Positions 1-7,900 of a stretch of DNA of 51,218 bases are shown here, piece after piece. The position numbers and the translations under genes were made by a program. A model generated the notes under the pieces. The model ran no database searches, was not told the origin of the DNA, and worked only from the letters and a program-made list of their open reading frames with translations. Within the stretch, counting starts at the first letter, position 1; the number at the start of each line of letters is the position of its first letter. The DNA comes from Verrucomicrobiaceae bacterium UBA1938 (GTDB taxonomy: Bacteria > Verrucomicrobiota > Verrucomicrobiia > Verrucomicrobiales > Verrucomicrobiaceae). Location of the stretch: positions 14,935 to 66,152 of the forward strand of contig DDFC01000033.1 of assembly GCA_002336895.1 (NCBI GenBank), written 5' to 3'.

Positions 1-709
1 TCTCAGCCTCGGCCTGCTCCTTGGCCAGTCGCGCGGCTTCCTTGGCAGCCTCCTTCTCGGCCAGTTCACGGGCCTTGGCCTCGGCTTTCTCCTGGGCAGC
101 CTGTTCTTTGGCCAGGCGCTCGGCCTCCTTGGCGGCTTCCTTTTCGGCCAGTGCCTGCGCCTTGGCCTCGGCGGCGGCCAGCATGGCGGCCAGCTTCTCA
201 GCCTGGGCGCGCTCCTTGGCGGCGATCTTTTCTGCCTCGGCCTGCTCCTTGGCCAGACGGGCGGCTTCTTTGGCGGCCTCCTTCTCGGCCAGCGCACGGG
301 CTTTGGCCTCCTCCTTCTCAGCGAGTTCTTTGGCCTTGATGGCGGCGGCGGCGGCGCGCATGGCCTCCAGCTCCAGTGCGGCCTGCGCCTTGGCAGCGGC
401 GGCGGCTTCTTCCTTGGCGATACGGGCAGCTTCCTTCTCGGCGATGGCTGCGAGGCGTGCTGCTTCCTTGTCTGCCAGCGCCTGGGCTTTGGCGGCCTCC
501 CGTGCGGCGATGTCTGCGGCCACCCTGGCCTCGGTGGCGGCGGTGAGCTGCAGGCTGAAGTCGATCATCTTCTGGCTGAGCTCCGCAGCCGTGGCGGTCA
601 GTTCAGCGGCGGCTTCATCCAGCACTCGCGGCTGGATTTCCAGCACCTGGAGTTTCTGCGCAGTGTCAGCAAGAAGGGCAATGAATTTGGGATCGAGCTT
701 GGTGGTCAT
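1..709 (-). CDS. Alanine-rich coiled-coil protein, 3' end beyond window
   Basis: An open minus-strand frame runs from an ATG at 707-709 off the left edge without a stop, about 236 visible residues. The first 60 or so residues (MTTKLDPKFIALLADTAQKL onward) are mixed alpha-helical. From about residue 65 the protein is almost wholly Ala/Glu/Lys/Arg with a repeating unit of the type LAEKEAAKEAARLAKEQAEA, which predicts a long charged coiled coil. The opposite strand also has an open frame (21-734), but its Ser/Ala/Leu-only composition is the mirror of this repeat. No domain is recognised; TolA-like or structural coiled-coil proteins look similar in composition only. No Shine-Dalgarno is visible upstream. 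Function unknown. Confidence 0.75.
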   Translation of the reverse strand, partial: MTTKLDPKFIALLADTAQKLQVLEIQPRVLDEAAAELTATAAELSQKMIDFSLQLTAATEARVAADIAAREAAKAQALADKEAARLAAIAEKEAARIAKEEAAAAAKAQAALELEAMRAAAAAIKAKELAEKEEAKARALAEKEAAKEAARLAKEQAEAEKIAAKERAQAEKLAAMLAAAEAKAQALAEKEAAKEAERLAKEQAAQEKAEAKARELAEKEAAKEAARLAKEQAEAE

Positions 710-908
710 GGGCGGAAAAATCGGGCGGGCATGAATGATCAGAGATGGGCATGTGTAAAGACGGGAATAACATTCAAAATGCAGCCTCTCACCGCAGCCA
801 GCGACGCTGGACCACCGCAAGTGGGGGAGAGAAAGCGCCCGCCCTTTCTCGATGCCCCACCGACCCTCCGCTTGACCACCTGACCACTCTTGCCGACAAC
901 CTCTGCCC

Positions 909-2456
909 ATGCGCCTTTCCATCCTCTCCGCTGCCCTGCTCTCACCCGCCCTCGCCAGCCTCGCGGCGGAGTACGCCCCGCTCACCCTGGGCGCGAACCA
1001 GCTCTCCATCGCCACGGGAAAGCCCTCTCTGGTGCTCATGTCCAGCGGCTCCACGCACATCCCGGTGTGGTCGCTTTCCGGTGGCACCGAGGGGCAGTCG
1101 GTGTGCGGAGTGGTGAGCGGGCTGCCGCGCGACTGCGGCGGCGTGCGCGTGGAGATCACCGTAACCTCCACCGATGCGGAAACGGGCCCCGCCTTTGAGG
1201 ATGTGTACCGCGTGCACCTCTCCCAGATGATTGAAGGGGCCCCCTTCACCGCCCGCCATCTGCAGGGCGATCCCGTGCGCACCACGCTGCCTGCCGGGCC
1301 GCTGCATTCCCGCACCATCGTGCTCAATGCCTACTACAAAGTGCAGCCCGGCGCGCCCCTGTGCGTGCGCATTCAGCGCGAGCCCGGAGACCCTGCCGAC
1401 ACCTTCACCCGCCCGATGGGTCTTGCAGCCGTGACAATCACCCCCATCAAAGCCCCCGCCGCGCCCTTCGTGGTGCAGGACGTGCCGGGCTACAACTCCT
1501 GGCCCATGCTCCAGGCCATGGGCGACAAGCTGGTGTGCGTGTACACCCGCGGCTCCGGCCACACCATTGGCGAAGACGCCCGCGCCACCTACGCACGCAC
1601 CTCCACCGACGGCGGCAAGACGTGGACGCCCGAGACCACCGTGGCAAACTCCCCCGGCTACGGCGATGTGCCCGTGGGCAAGGGCCTGGACTCCACCGGC
1701 GCGCTGCTCGCCTGGGTGCGCCGTGTGGGCAAGGAATGGCACCAGGATCTCTACCGCAGCACCGATGGTGTGAACTTCACCCTCATCACCACACCCACGC
1801 TGGACCCGCGCCCCGTGCAGATCACGGATATTTTCTCCGTGCCCACCGTCGGCCTCATGGCGCTGTGGTTTGCCGGTGACTATGGCGACCAGGGCCCCAC
1901 CCACTCCTGGGGCATGCTGACCAGCGCGGACGATGGCAAGACGTGGACGCAAACCACCATCGAGTCCGGTTTGACGAAAGCGCAGTGGCCCACCGAGCCC
2001 TCCGCTGTGTACCTCGGCGAGGGCAGGATCCTCGCCATCGGCCGCACGGAGAGCGGCGCACCCACCACCGAGCGTGCGCAGTTCCAGATGACCTCCACCG
2101 ACCATGGCAAGACCTGGAAGCGCGAGCAGACCAACATCACCAACGTGCTGATCTCCACCCCCAGCCTGATCCTCGATGCCAAGACCGGCCTGCTGAGCAA
2201 CTACTACTACCAGCGCGGCCAGGCAGGCGTGCTCTGGCGCAGGCTGGTGAAGCCGGAGACCGTGTTTGAGCATCCGCTGCAATGGCCCGCCCCCGAAGCC
2301 GTGGCCGCCGGGAGCGACAGCACCATCGACGCCGGCAACGTGAACGCCACGGTGATCGGCGACACGCATTATCTCTCCTACTACTCCGGCAAGGCTCCAA
2401 ACACAGCGGTGCAGGTGAAGGCGCTGGAGGCGCCGAAGGACGGGAAGAAGAAATAG
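909..2456 (+). CDS. Secreted Asp-box (BNR) sialidase-like protein
   Basis: 515 aa with an N-terminal signal peptide (MRLSILSAALLSPALASLAA). The C-terminal two thirds carries Asp-box motifs typical of six-bladed sialidase-type propellers: STDGGKTW, SADDGKTW and STDHGKTW, plus a degenerate STDGVNF. The first 170 residues form a separate region of unknown fold. Asp boxes are structural, so they show the propeller fold but not the substrate; I could not identify the arginine triad of true sialidases. The product is probably periplasmic or extracellular. It stands alone, upstream of the TetR-ECF cluster and separated by 50 bases from that operator. A general glycan-recognition or hydrolase role is an inference. 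Confidence 0.75.
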   Translation: MRLSILSAALLSPALASLAAEYAPLTLGANQLSIATGKPSLVLMSSGSTHIPVWSLSGGTEGQSVCGVVSGLPRDCGGVRVEITVTSTDAETGPAFEDVYRVHLSQMIEGAPFTARHLQGDPVRTTLPAGPLHSRTIVLNAYYKVQPGAPLCVRIQREPGDPADTFTRPMGLAAVTITPIKAPAAPFVVQDVPGYNSWPMLQAMGDKLVCVYTRGSGHTIGEDARATYARTSTDGGKTWTPETTVANSPGYGDVPVGKGLDSTGALLAWVRRVGKEWHQDLYRSTDGVNFTLITTPTLDPRPVQITDIFSVPTVGLMALWFAGDYGDQGPTHSWGMLTSADDGKTWTQTTIESGLTKAQWPTEPSAVYLGEGRILAIGRTESGAPTTERAQFQMTSTDHGKTWKREQTNITNVLISTPSLILDAKTGLLSNYYYQRGQAGVLWRRLVKPETVFEHPLQWPAPEAVAAGSDSTIDAGNVNATVIGDTHYLSYYSGKAPNTAVQVKALEAPKDGKKK

Positions 2457-2506
2457 CCGGCAGGCTGCCCGCATGAATTCCATTTGACCGCAAGGCAGCC
2501 GCCTTT

Positions 2507-2528
2507 ACATACCGACCGGTCTGTATGT
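2507..2528. promoter_or_regulatory. Near-perfect palindromic operator overlapping the TetR start codon
   Basis: Left arm ACATACCGACC and right arm GGTCTGTATGT form a 22-bp palindrome with a single mismatched pair. The ATG of the TetR gene (2525-2527) lies inside the right arm. The arrangement and the central CCGG symmetry are typical of TetR-family operators, so autorepression is likely. Confidence 0.65.
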
Positions 2529-3154
2529 CAAAGAAAGCCGCCAGGACCAAACGGGAGCGCGATCCTGCCGCCAGCCGGCAGCGGCTGATCGACGCCACCG
2601 TGCGGCTCATGCTGCGGCAGGGCTTTGCAGGCACTTCGGTGGACATGATCTGCCAGGAGGCGGGCATGACGAAGGGGGGCTTTTTCCACCACTTTGAAAA
2701 CAAGGAGTCGCTGGCCCTCGCCGCCGTGGAGTGGTGGGGCCGCATGGGCACCGCACAGTATGCGGAGGCGTGGAAGGACGAGACGCTCGATCCCCTGGCG
2801 CAGCTGCACCGCATGCTGGACATCATGGCCGGCTTTACCCGCAGGCCCGGAGTGCACTGCACGTGCATGGTGGGCATGATGTCACAGGAGCTGGCCGCCA
2901 CCAGCCCTGCCCTGCGGTCCGCCTGTGAAAAGGAGCTGACCCTCTGGACCACCCATGCGGCCAAAATGCTGAGCGCCGCGAAGAAAAAGCACCGGCCGAG
3001 GGCAAAGTTTGACCCCGTGCAGGTGGCGTGGTTTCTCAACAGCCTGTGGCAGGGCTCCATGCTCGTGGGAAAAACCTGTCGCTCCCAGGAAATGATCCGT
3101 CACAATCTGAAGCTGGCCCGCTCCTATGTGGACGGACTGTTTGAAAAGCCCTGA
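2525..3154 (+). CDS. TetR/AcrR family transcriptional regulator
   Basis: 209 aa. Residues about 15-65 form the TetR helix-turn-helix (RQRLIDATVRLMLRQGFAGT followed by the VDMICQEAGMTKGGFFHHF recognition region). The rest is an alpha-helical ligand-binding domain resembling the AcrR/NemR type, with two nearby cysteines in VHCTCMVGMM that could sense electrophiles (inference). The ATG sits inside the 2507-2528 palindrome and no Shine-Dalgarno precedes it; no other upstream start exists in frame. The stop is 20 bases before the ECF sigma factor, so both are probably one transcript. It likely represses itself and the downstream stress cluster. Confidence 0.9.
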   Translation: MSKKAARTKRERDPAASRQRLIDATVRLMLRQGFAGTSVDMICQEAGMTKGGFFHHFENKESLALAAVEWWGRMGTAQYAEAWKDETLDPLAQLHRMLDIMAGFTRRPGVHCTCMVGMMSQELAATSPALRSACEKELTLWTTHAAKMLSAAKKKHRPRAKFDPVQVAWFLNSLWQGSMLVGKTCRSQEMIRHNLKLARSYVDGLFEKP

Positions 3155-3174
3155 CTCCCCGCCGACGACTCCGC

Positions 3175-4479
3175 ATGAACGAACCGGCCACGCCCACCGA
3201 AGCCACCAGCGCCACCTCCTGCGCGCAGCTGGCCACGGAGCATTTCTTCCGGCATGAGTCGGCGCGCCTGGTGGCCACGCTGGCGGGGCAGTTTGGCGCG
3301 CAGCGGCTGCAGTGGGTGGAGGACGTGGTGCAGGAGGCGCTGGTACGCGCCCTGCAGACCTGGCCCTACCGGGGTGTGCCGGACAATCCGGCCGCGTGGC
3401 TCACGCAGACGGCCCGCCATCTGGCTCTGGACCAGCTGCGCCGTGAGCAGCGCTGGGACGAGCGCCAGGAGGGCATCTCCGCCGAGCAGGCACGCTGGAT
3501 GGCCGTGCCGGTGGAGGAGACCGCGTGGGACGAAGCCCACCTGCGCGATGACACCCTGCGCCTCATGTTTGTGTGCTGCCACCCGCAGCTCTCCGCAGAG
3601 GCCCAGATCGCGCTGGCGCTGCGCACGCTGTGCGGCCTCAGCCCGGCGGAGATCGCGGCAGCCTTTGTCACCACCGAGGCCGCCATTTCCAAAAGACTGG
3701 TGCGGGCACGGGCGCGCATCCGCGAGCTGGAGCTGCCCTTTGAACTGCCCGAGGCGCATGAGCTGCCGCAGCGGCTGGAGGCGGTGCTGGCCTCCCTCTA
3801 CCTGCTCTTTAATGAAGGCTACAAGGCCAGCAGCGGCGAGCATCTGGTGCGTGCGGATCTCTGCCATGAGGCCATCCGCCTCGCGGGGCTGCTCGTCACC
3901 CACCCCGCCACCGGTCTGCCGCAGTGCCACGCGCTGCTGGCGCTCATGCTGCTGAGCGCCTCGCGCCTGCCTGCACGCACGGACGAGGCCGGAGACATCC
4001 TCCGCCTGCATGAGCAGGACCGCAGCCTGTGGGATCAGGCGCTCATCCATCGCGGCATCCAGCACCTGCAGCTCTCGGCGCGCGGAGAGGCGCTCTCCGA
4101 ATACCATCTGGAGGCCGGCATCGCCGCCTGCCACTGCACGGCGTCCACTCACGCAGCCACGGACTGGGCGCGCATCCTCACGCTGTATGATCAGCTCGTG
4201 CTGCTCACCTCCTCCCCGGTGGTGGCGCTGAACCGCGCCATCGCCGTGGGGCGTGTGCAGGGCGCGCAGAGCGGGCTGGACGCCCTGGCCGCCGTGAAGG
4301 GGCTGGACACCTACCTCTCCCTGCACGCGGCGCGCGGCGCCTTTGCCGCAGAGCTGGGGCAGCACCAGACCGCCGCCACCCATTATTGCCGGGCGCTGGC
4401 ACTCGCGGCGCTGCCCTCGGAGCGCCGCTTTTTTGAAAGCCGGATCGCCGACTGTGAAGCCGCAGCCGGCACAAATTAA
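3175..4479 (+). CDS. ECF sigma factor, ECF42-like with C-terminal TPR-like extension
   Basis: 434 aa, much longer than a minimal ECF sigma factor (about 180 aa). Sigma region 2 is at about 20-100 (DVVQEALVRALQTWPY, ARHLALDQLRRE) and region 4 at about 135-185 (GLSPAEIAAAFVTTEAAISK). The remaining 240 residues match the helical tail of the ECF42 group: LYLLFNEGY, LMLLSASRLPARTDEAGDI, DRSLWDQALI and SPVVALNRAIAVG. ECF42 factors are known to lack anti-sigma factors and to be encoded beside DGPF/YCII proteins, as here (two follow directly). The C-terminal extension is required for activity in studied members. It is co-directional with the TetR gene and probably drives the cluster from a promoter at about 4497-4525. 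Confidence 0.9.
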   Translation: MNEPATPTEATSATSCAQLATEHFFRHESARLVATLAGQFGAQRLQWVEDVVQEALVRALQTWPYRGVPDNPAAWLTQTARHLALDQLRREQRWDERQEGISAEQARWMAVPVEETAWDEAHLRDDTLRLMFVCCHPQLSAEAQIALALRTLCGLSPAEIAAAFVTTEAAISKRLVRARARIRELELPFELPEAHELPQRLEAVLASLYLLFNEGYKASSGEHLVRADLCHEAIRLAGLLVTHPATGLPQCHALLALMLLSASRLPARTDEAGDILRLHEQDRSLWDQALIHRGIQHLQLSARGEALSEYHLEAGIAACHCTASTHAATDWARILTLYDQLVLLTSSPVVALNRAIAVGRVQGAQSGLDALAAVKGLDTYLSLHAARGAFAAELGQHQTAATHYCRALALAALPSERRFFESRIADCEAAAGTN

Positions 4480-4496
4480 AAAAACTTTGTCACCGC

Positions 4497-4525
4497 TGTC
4501 CTTTTCCGTCCCGCCCGTTCGTCGT
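4497..4525 (+). promoter_or_regulatory. Candidate ECF-type promoter ahead of the DGPF genes
   Basis: The 80-base gap between the sigma factor and the first DGPF gene is the largest inside the cluster. It holds TGTCCT (4497-4502), 17 bases, then CGTCGT (4520-4525). From memory, ECF42 targets have a TGTCGA-like -35 and a CG(A/T)C-like -10, so this is a partial match only. The distance to the ATG at 4560 fits a promoter. Confidence 0.3.
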
Positions 4526-4559
4526 CCTCTTTGAACCCCCGTGCTTTTCCCCTGCTCCG

Positions 4560-4952
4560 ATGAATCCTGAAACACCACTGAATGACTACCTCGTGATCTC
4601 ACGCGGCCACTGGGACAATGCCAAGACCAAGGAGCAGATCGACACGGCCATCACCGATTTCTACGCCTGGCTCTACGCCCACATCGACGCGGGCCGCATG
4701 CGCGCCGGCAGCCGCCTGGGCACCGAGGGTGCGTCGGTGTCCAAGGCAGGCGTGGTCACGGACGGCCCCTTTGGCGAGGCCAAGGAAGTGGTGGGCGGCT
4801 ACTGGTTTGTCAGCGCCCGCAGCCTGCAGGAGGCCGCCGAGCTGCTCTCCCACAGCCCCACGCTGCAGTGCGGCCTCCGCTACGAGGTGCGCCCGCTGGA
4901 GTCCAGAGCCTGCACCGCCTCAGATCTCACCAACGAAACCCCGCCCCGATGA
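4560..4952 (+). CDS. DGPF/YCII-related domain protein 1
   Basis: 130 aa. The signature TDGPFGEAKEVVGGYW (residues about 67-82) places it in the YCII-related DGPF family, ferredoxin-fold proteins with YciI-like dimer architecture. Members are the hallmark partners of ECF42 sigma factors. No enzymatic activity is firmly established for the family. Its TGA overlaps the ATG of the second DGPF gene (ATGA), so translation is probably coupled. It is the first gene after the candidate ECF promoter, the expected position for a direct sigma target. It appears complete, cytoplasmic, without signal peptide. Confidence 0.88.
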   Translation: MNPETPLNDYLVISRGHWDNAKTKEQIDTAITDFYAWLYAHIDAGRMRAGSRLGTEGASVSKAGVVTDGPFGEAKEVVGGYWFVSARSLQEAAELLSHSPTLQCGLRYEVRPLESRACTASDLTNETPPR

Positions 4953-5347
4953 ATCCCCAAAACCCCACTGATGAATATCTGCTGCTCATTCGCGGCACCC
5001 ACTGGAACCACGGCATGTCCCCCTCGGAGCTGCAGCATGTGATGACCGACTTTTACGCCTGGGTGGACCGCCTGGGCAAGACGGGCATCCACCGCGGTGC
5101 GCAGCCGCTGATGGAGGAGGGCAGGATCGTCTCCGGCCCCAAGGGCGCCAATGTGACCGACGGCGTCTTTGCCGAATCCAAGGAGGCCATCGCGGGCTAC
5201 TTCCGCATCGCCGTGGGCAGTGTGGACGAGGCCGTGCGCATCGCCCAGGAGTGCCCCATCCTGCAATACGGCGCCAGCATTGAGGTGCGCCCCATCGCCG
5301 ATCTCTGCCGCCCCATGGCCGAGGTGAAAAGCTCCAGCATGCATTGA
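4949..5347 (+). CDS. DGPF/YCII-related domain protein 2 (divergent motif)
   Basis: 132 aa starting at the ATG that overlaps the previous stop; the frame stays open upstream but that part lies within the first DGPF gene. It is a paralogue of its neighbour: the N-terminus DEYLLLIRGTHWN matches NDYLVISRGHWDN, and both contain TDFYAW. The signature motif here reads TDGVFAESKEAIAGYF, with Val replacing the Pro of DGPF. Both copies end in a similar R-P-(L/I) strand. The pair probably arose by tandem duplication and may form a heterodimer (inference). Role unknown beyond ECF42 association. Confidence 0.85.
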   Translation: MNPQNPTDEYLLLIRGTHWNHGMSPSELQHVMTDFYAWVDRLGKTGIHRGAQPLMEEGRIVSGPKGANVTDGVFAESKEAIAGYFRIAVGSVDEAVRIAQECPILQYGASIEVRPIADLCRPMAEVKSSSMH

Positions 5348-5371
5348 TTTCACACCACACCCAGCACCACC

Positions 5372-5845
5372 ATGAGCACCCCCGACCACAGCTACCCCGC
5401 CTTCAGCCCCTACATCACCGTGCAGGATGCCGCAGCGGCCATCTCCTTTTACCAGCAGGCCTTTGGCGCCACCGAGCGCTTCCGCCTCGTGGACGCCTCC
5501 ACCGGAAAGATCGGCCACGCCGAGCTTAATCTCAATGGCCTCCTCCTCATGCTGTCCGATGAAAATCCGGCCTGGAACAAATCTCCCCAGACGCTGGGCG
5601 GCACCCCGGTGAAGTTTTCCCTCATGGTGGAAAATGCGGACGCCGCCGTGGCCAGGGCCGCAGCAGCAGGAGCCACGGTGCAGATGCCTGCGACGGACAT
5701 GTTTTACGGCTTCCGCAGCGGCTGTGTGTGCGATCCCTTTGGCCACATCTGGCTGCTGCAGCACGAGATCGAAAAAGTATCCCCTGCCGAAATGCAGAAG
5801 CGCTGGGACTCCATGACGGAGAAGTGCCCGGCCTCCAAGGAATAA
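5372..5845 (+). CDS. VOC superfamily (PhnB/glyoxalase-like) protein
   Basis: 157 aa. The N-terminus FSPYITVQDAAAAISFYQQA and the later GYRSG-like segment MFYGFRSGCVCDPFGHIWLL are characteristic of PhnB-type vicinal-oxygen-chelate proteins, built from paired beta-alpha-beta-beta-beta units. The substrate cannot be read from the sequence; relatives include glyoxalase, bleomycin-resistance and dioxygenase proteins. It follows the DGPF pair by 24 bases and shares their orientation, so it is treated as part of the ECF cluster. The leader CCAGCACCACC before the ATG has no Shine-Dalgarno. Confidence 0.88.
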   Translation: MSTPDHSYPAFSPYITVQDAAAAISFYQQAFGATERFRLVDASTGKIGHAELNLNGLLLMLSDENPAWNKSPQTLGGTPVKFSLMVENADAAVARAAAAGATVQMPATDMFYGFRSGCVCDPFGHIWLLQHEIEKVSPAEMQKRWDSMTEKCPASKE

Positions 5846-5877
5846 GCCAGGCAGCATCACCCAACCCAGCACACACC

Positions 5878-6417
5878 ATGATCAAGAAAGTCTTCCTCGG
5901 CCTTGTGGCCGTCATCGCCCTCATCTGCATCGCCGCCTCGTTTCAGTCGGACGACATGACGGTGACCCGCAGCGCCACCACCACGGCGGCACCCGCCACG
6001 GTCTTTAAAATCGTGAACGACTTCCGCCAGTGGGATGCGTGGTCCCCCTGGTCCAAGCTGGACCCCGCCATGAAGAAGACGCTGGAAGGCCCGCCCGAGG
6101 GCGTGGGTGCCATCTACCGCTGGAGCGGCAACAACGAAGTGGGCGAAGGCAGCACCACGCTGGTGGAGAGCAAGCCAGGCGAAAAGATCGGCATGAAGCT
6201 GGAATTCGTGCGCCCCTTTGCCGGCAGCAGCGATGTGCAGTTCACCTTCGCCCCCGAAGGCACCGGCACCAAGATCACCTGGGCCATGCAGAGCAAGAAG
6301 CCCTTCATCGGCAAGATCATGGGCATGTTCATGGACTGCGAGAAGATGTGCGGAGACCAGTTTCTCGAAGGTCTGGCCAGTCTGAAAAAGCTGGCCGAGG
6401 CCGCGCCGAAATCCTGA
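5878..6417 (+). CDS. Membrane-anchored SRPBCC (polyketide cyclase-like) protein
   Basis: 179 aa from the ATG at 5878; an open extension to 5728 would overlap the VOC gene. Residues 1-22 (MIKKVFLGLVAVIALICIAA) form a single N-terminal membrane anchor or signal. The rest is an SRPBCC/START-type hydrophobic-cavity domain, with the usual VFKIVNDFRQWDAWSPW helix and the AGSSDVQFTFAPEGTGTKIT strands. Such domains bind lipids or aromatic ligands; the anchor would place the cavity outside the cytoplasmic membrane. It is 32 bases downstream of the VOC gene, in the same transcription unit. Ligand unknown. Confidence 0.85.
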   Translation: MIKKVFLGLVAVIALICIAASFQSDDMTVTRSATTTAAPATVFKIVNDFRQWDAWSPWSKLDPAMKKTLEGPPEGVGAIYRWSGNNEVGEGSTTLVESKPGEKIGMKLEFVRPFAGSSDVQFTFAPEGTGTKITWAMQSKKPFIGKIMGMFMDCEKMCGDQFLEGLASLKKLAEAAPKS

Positions 6418-6446
6418 GCCACCACCACACTCCACCACATCCTGCC

Positions 6447-6908
6447 ATGCTGTCTCCGCTGACCGTGCTGCAAACCGAGCCCCGCCCTGCGGCGGTGATC
6501 CACATCACCGTGCCGCGTGAAAAAATCCAGGAGGTGATGGGCGCGGCCATCCAGGAGGCCGTGGCCGCTGCGGGTGCACAAGGCATCGGCCCTGCGGGAC
6601 CGGTGTTTGCGCACCACTTCGACATGACGCCGGGCATCTTTAATTTTGAAGTGGGCGTGCCGGTCTCCGGCCCTGTGGCCGCGACGGGTCGTGTGAAGCA
6701 AAGCCAGCTGCCCGGCGGCAAGGTGGCACGCACGATCTACACCGGCCCCTACGAGGGCCTGGGAGATGCCTGGGGAGATTTCATCGACATGATCGAAGCC
6801 GCAGGCCACACACGCGCCCCGAATCTCTGGGAGTGCTACCTCACCGACCCGACCACCACGCCCAATCCCGCCGACTACCAGACGGAACTGAACCACCCCA
6901 ATCTTTAA
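6447..6908 (+). CDS. GyrI-like small-molecule-binding domain protein
   Basis: 153 aa from the ATG at 6447; the frame is open further upstream but only in the shadow of the preceding gene. The segments PAAVIHITVPREKIQEVMGA, DMTPGIFNFEVGVPV, RTIYTGPYEGLGDAWGDF and LWECYLTDP match the GyrI-like / AraC effector-binding fold, here as a free-standing domain without a DNA-binding part. These domains bind drugs and other hydrophobic small molecules, which fits the other ligand-binding folds in the cluster. Spacing to the previous gene is 29 bases and to the next 11 bases. Confidence 0.85.
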   Translation: MLSPLTVLQTEPRPAAVIHITVPREKIQEVMGAAIQEAVAAAGAQGIGPAGPVFAHHFDMTPGIFNFEVGVPVSGPVAATGRVKQSQLPGGKVARTIYTGPYEGLGDAWGDFIDMIEAAGHTRAPNLWECYLTDPTTTPNPADYQTELNHPNL

Positions 6909-6919
6909 AATACCACGCC

Positions 6920-7405
6920 ATGCCATTACCCGCCCCCATCGAATCCCCCATTTCTGAGCGCGAACTCGTTCTCGTTCGTGAAACCGACGTGCCTCGCGAG
7001 AAACTCTACTCTGGATGGACTCAGCCGGACCTTCTCGTGAAATGGTTCACGCCAGCGCCCTGGGTCACCACCGCGTGCGAGATCGACCTGCGCCCTGGCG
7101 GCACCTGCAAGACCACCATGCGCAGCCCCGAAGGCCAGGAGTTTCCCAATGTGGGCGTGTATCTGGAGATCGTGCCCAATGAGAAGCTCGTCTTTACCGA
7201 TGGCTATCTGCCAGATTGGGAGCCCAATCCGAACAACTTCTTCACCGCCGTGCTCACCTGGGAGACACTGCCCACCGGCAAAACCCGCTACACCGCCCGC
7301 GCCCTGCACTGGACCAAGGAGGCCTGCGAAAGACACGCCGCCATGGGCTTTATGGACGGCTGGGGCAAGGCCTTTGACCAGCTCGTCGAACTCATGAGCA
7401 AGTAA
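6920..7405 (+). CDS. SRPBCC/AHSA1 domain protein 1
   Basis: 161 aa. The pattern LVLVRETDVPREKLYSGWTQ, LLVKWFTPAPW and CEIDLRPGGTCKTTMRSPEG is that of AHSA1 (activator of Hsp90 ATPase homolog 1-like) SRPBCC proteins. In bacteria these stand-alone domains are small-ligand binders or putative detoxification proteins and usually sit in stress-type clusters such as this one. The start is the ATG 11 bases after the GyrI-like gene. A second AHSA1 gene follows at 8421. No signal peptide, so cytoplasmic. Confidence 0.9.
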   Translation: MPLPAPIESPISERELVLVRETDVPREKLYSGWTQPDLLVKWFTPAPWVTTACEIDLRPGGTCKTTMRSPEGQEFPNVGVYLEIVPNEKLVFTDGYLPDWEPNPNNFFTAVLTWETLPTGKTRYTARALHWTKEACERHAAMGFMDGWGKAFDQLVELMSK

Positions 7406-7441
7406 CACCTTTCAACTTCACATCCACCCCATACCACCACC

Positions 7442-7888
7442 ATGTCCCAGTCCTACATCCAGCCCTATCTTTTCTTCGGCGGCCGCTGCGAAGAAGCTCT
7501 CGAATTCTACAAGACCGCCATCGGCGCCGAGGTGCAGATGCTCATGCGCTACAGCGACAGCCCCGAGCCCGCACAGCCCGGCATGCTGCCCGAAGGCTAT
7601 GAAAGCAAGGTCATGCACGCCAGCTTCAAGGTGGGCGGCAGCGTCATCCTGGCCTCCGATGGCTGCGGTGGCGAGGAGAGCAAAGGCTTCCGCGGCTTCT
7701 CGCTCTCCGTGGCCCTGCCCACCGAGGCGGAGACAAAGAGCGCCTTTGACGCCCTGGCCGCAGGCGGCAGCATCACCATGCCCCTGGGCAAGACCTTCTG
7801 GTCCTCCTGCTTTGGCATGCTGCAGGACAAATTCGGCATGGGCTGGATGATAACGCTGGCCCCGGGTGCTGATCCTCTGAATGCGTGA
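7442..7888 (+). CDS. VOC family (PhnB-like) protein 2
   Basis: 148 aa. The N-terminus YIQPYLFFGGRCEEALEFYK is the classic opening of PhnB-type VOC proteins, and the C-terminus WSSCFGMLQDKFGMGWMI matches the closing strand. The family name PhnB comes from genome context in phosphonate loci and says nothing firm about the reaction. It is preceded by CCATACCACCACC rather than a Shine-Dalgarno, and followed after 12 bases by another VOC-type gene. Together with 5372 and 7901 it gives three VOC paralogues in this cluster. Confidence 0.9.
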   Translation: MSQSYIQPYLFFGGRCEEALEFYKTAIGAEVQMLMRYSDSPEPAQPGMLPEGYESKVMHASFKVGGSVILASDGCGGEESKGFRGFSLSVALPTEAETKSAFDALAAGGSITMPLGKTFWSSCFGMLQDKFGMGWMITLAPGADPLNA

Positions 7889-7900
7889 CCCCAGGCCATC

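Noticed and set aside
21..734. 237-codon plus-strand Ser/Ala/Leu frame
   Set aside because: Mirror of the Ala/Glu/Lys coiled-coil gene; its composition (almost only S, A, L, R) is what the opposite strand of that repeat must give.
739..945. Short minus-strand frame in the gap before the sialidase-like gene
   Set aside because: No conserved features, overlaps the signal peptide region of the 909 gene, and has shadow-like composition.
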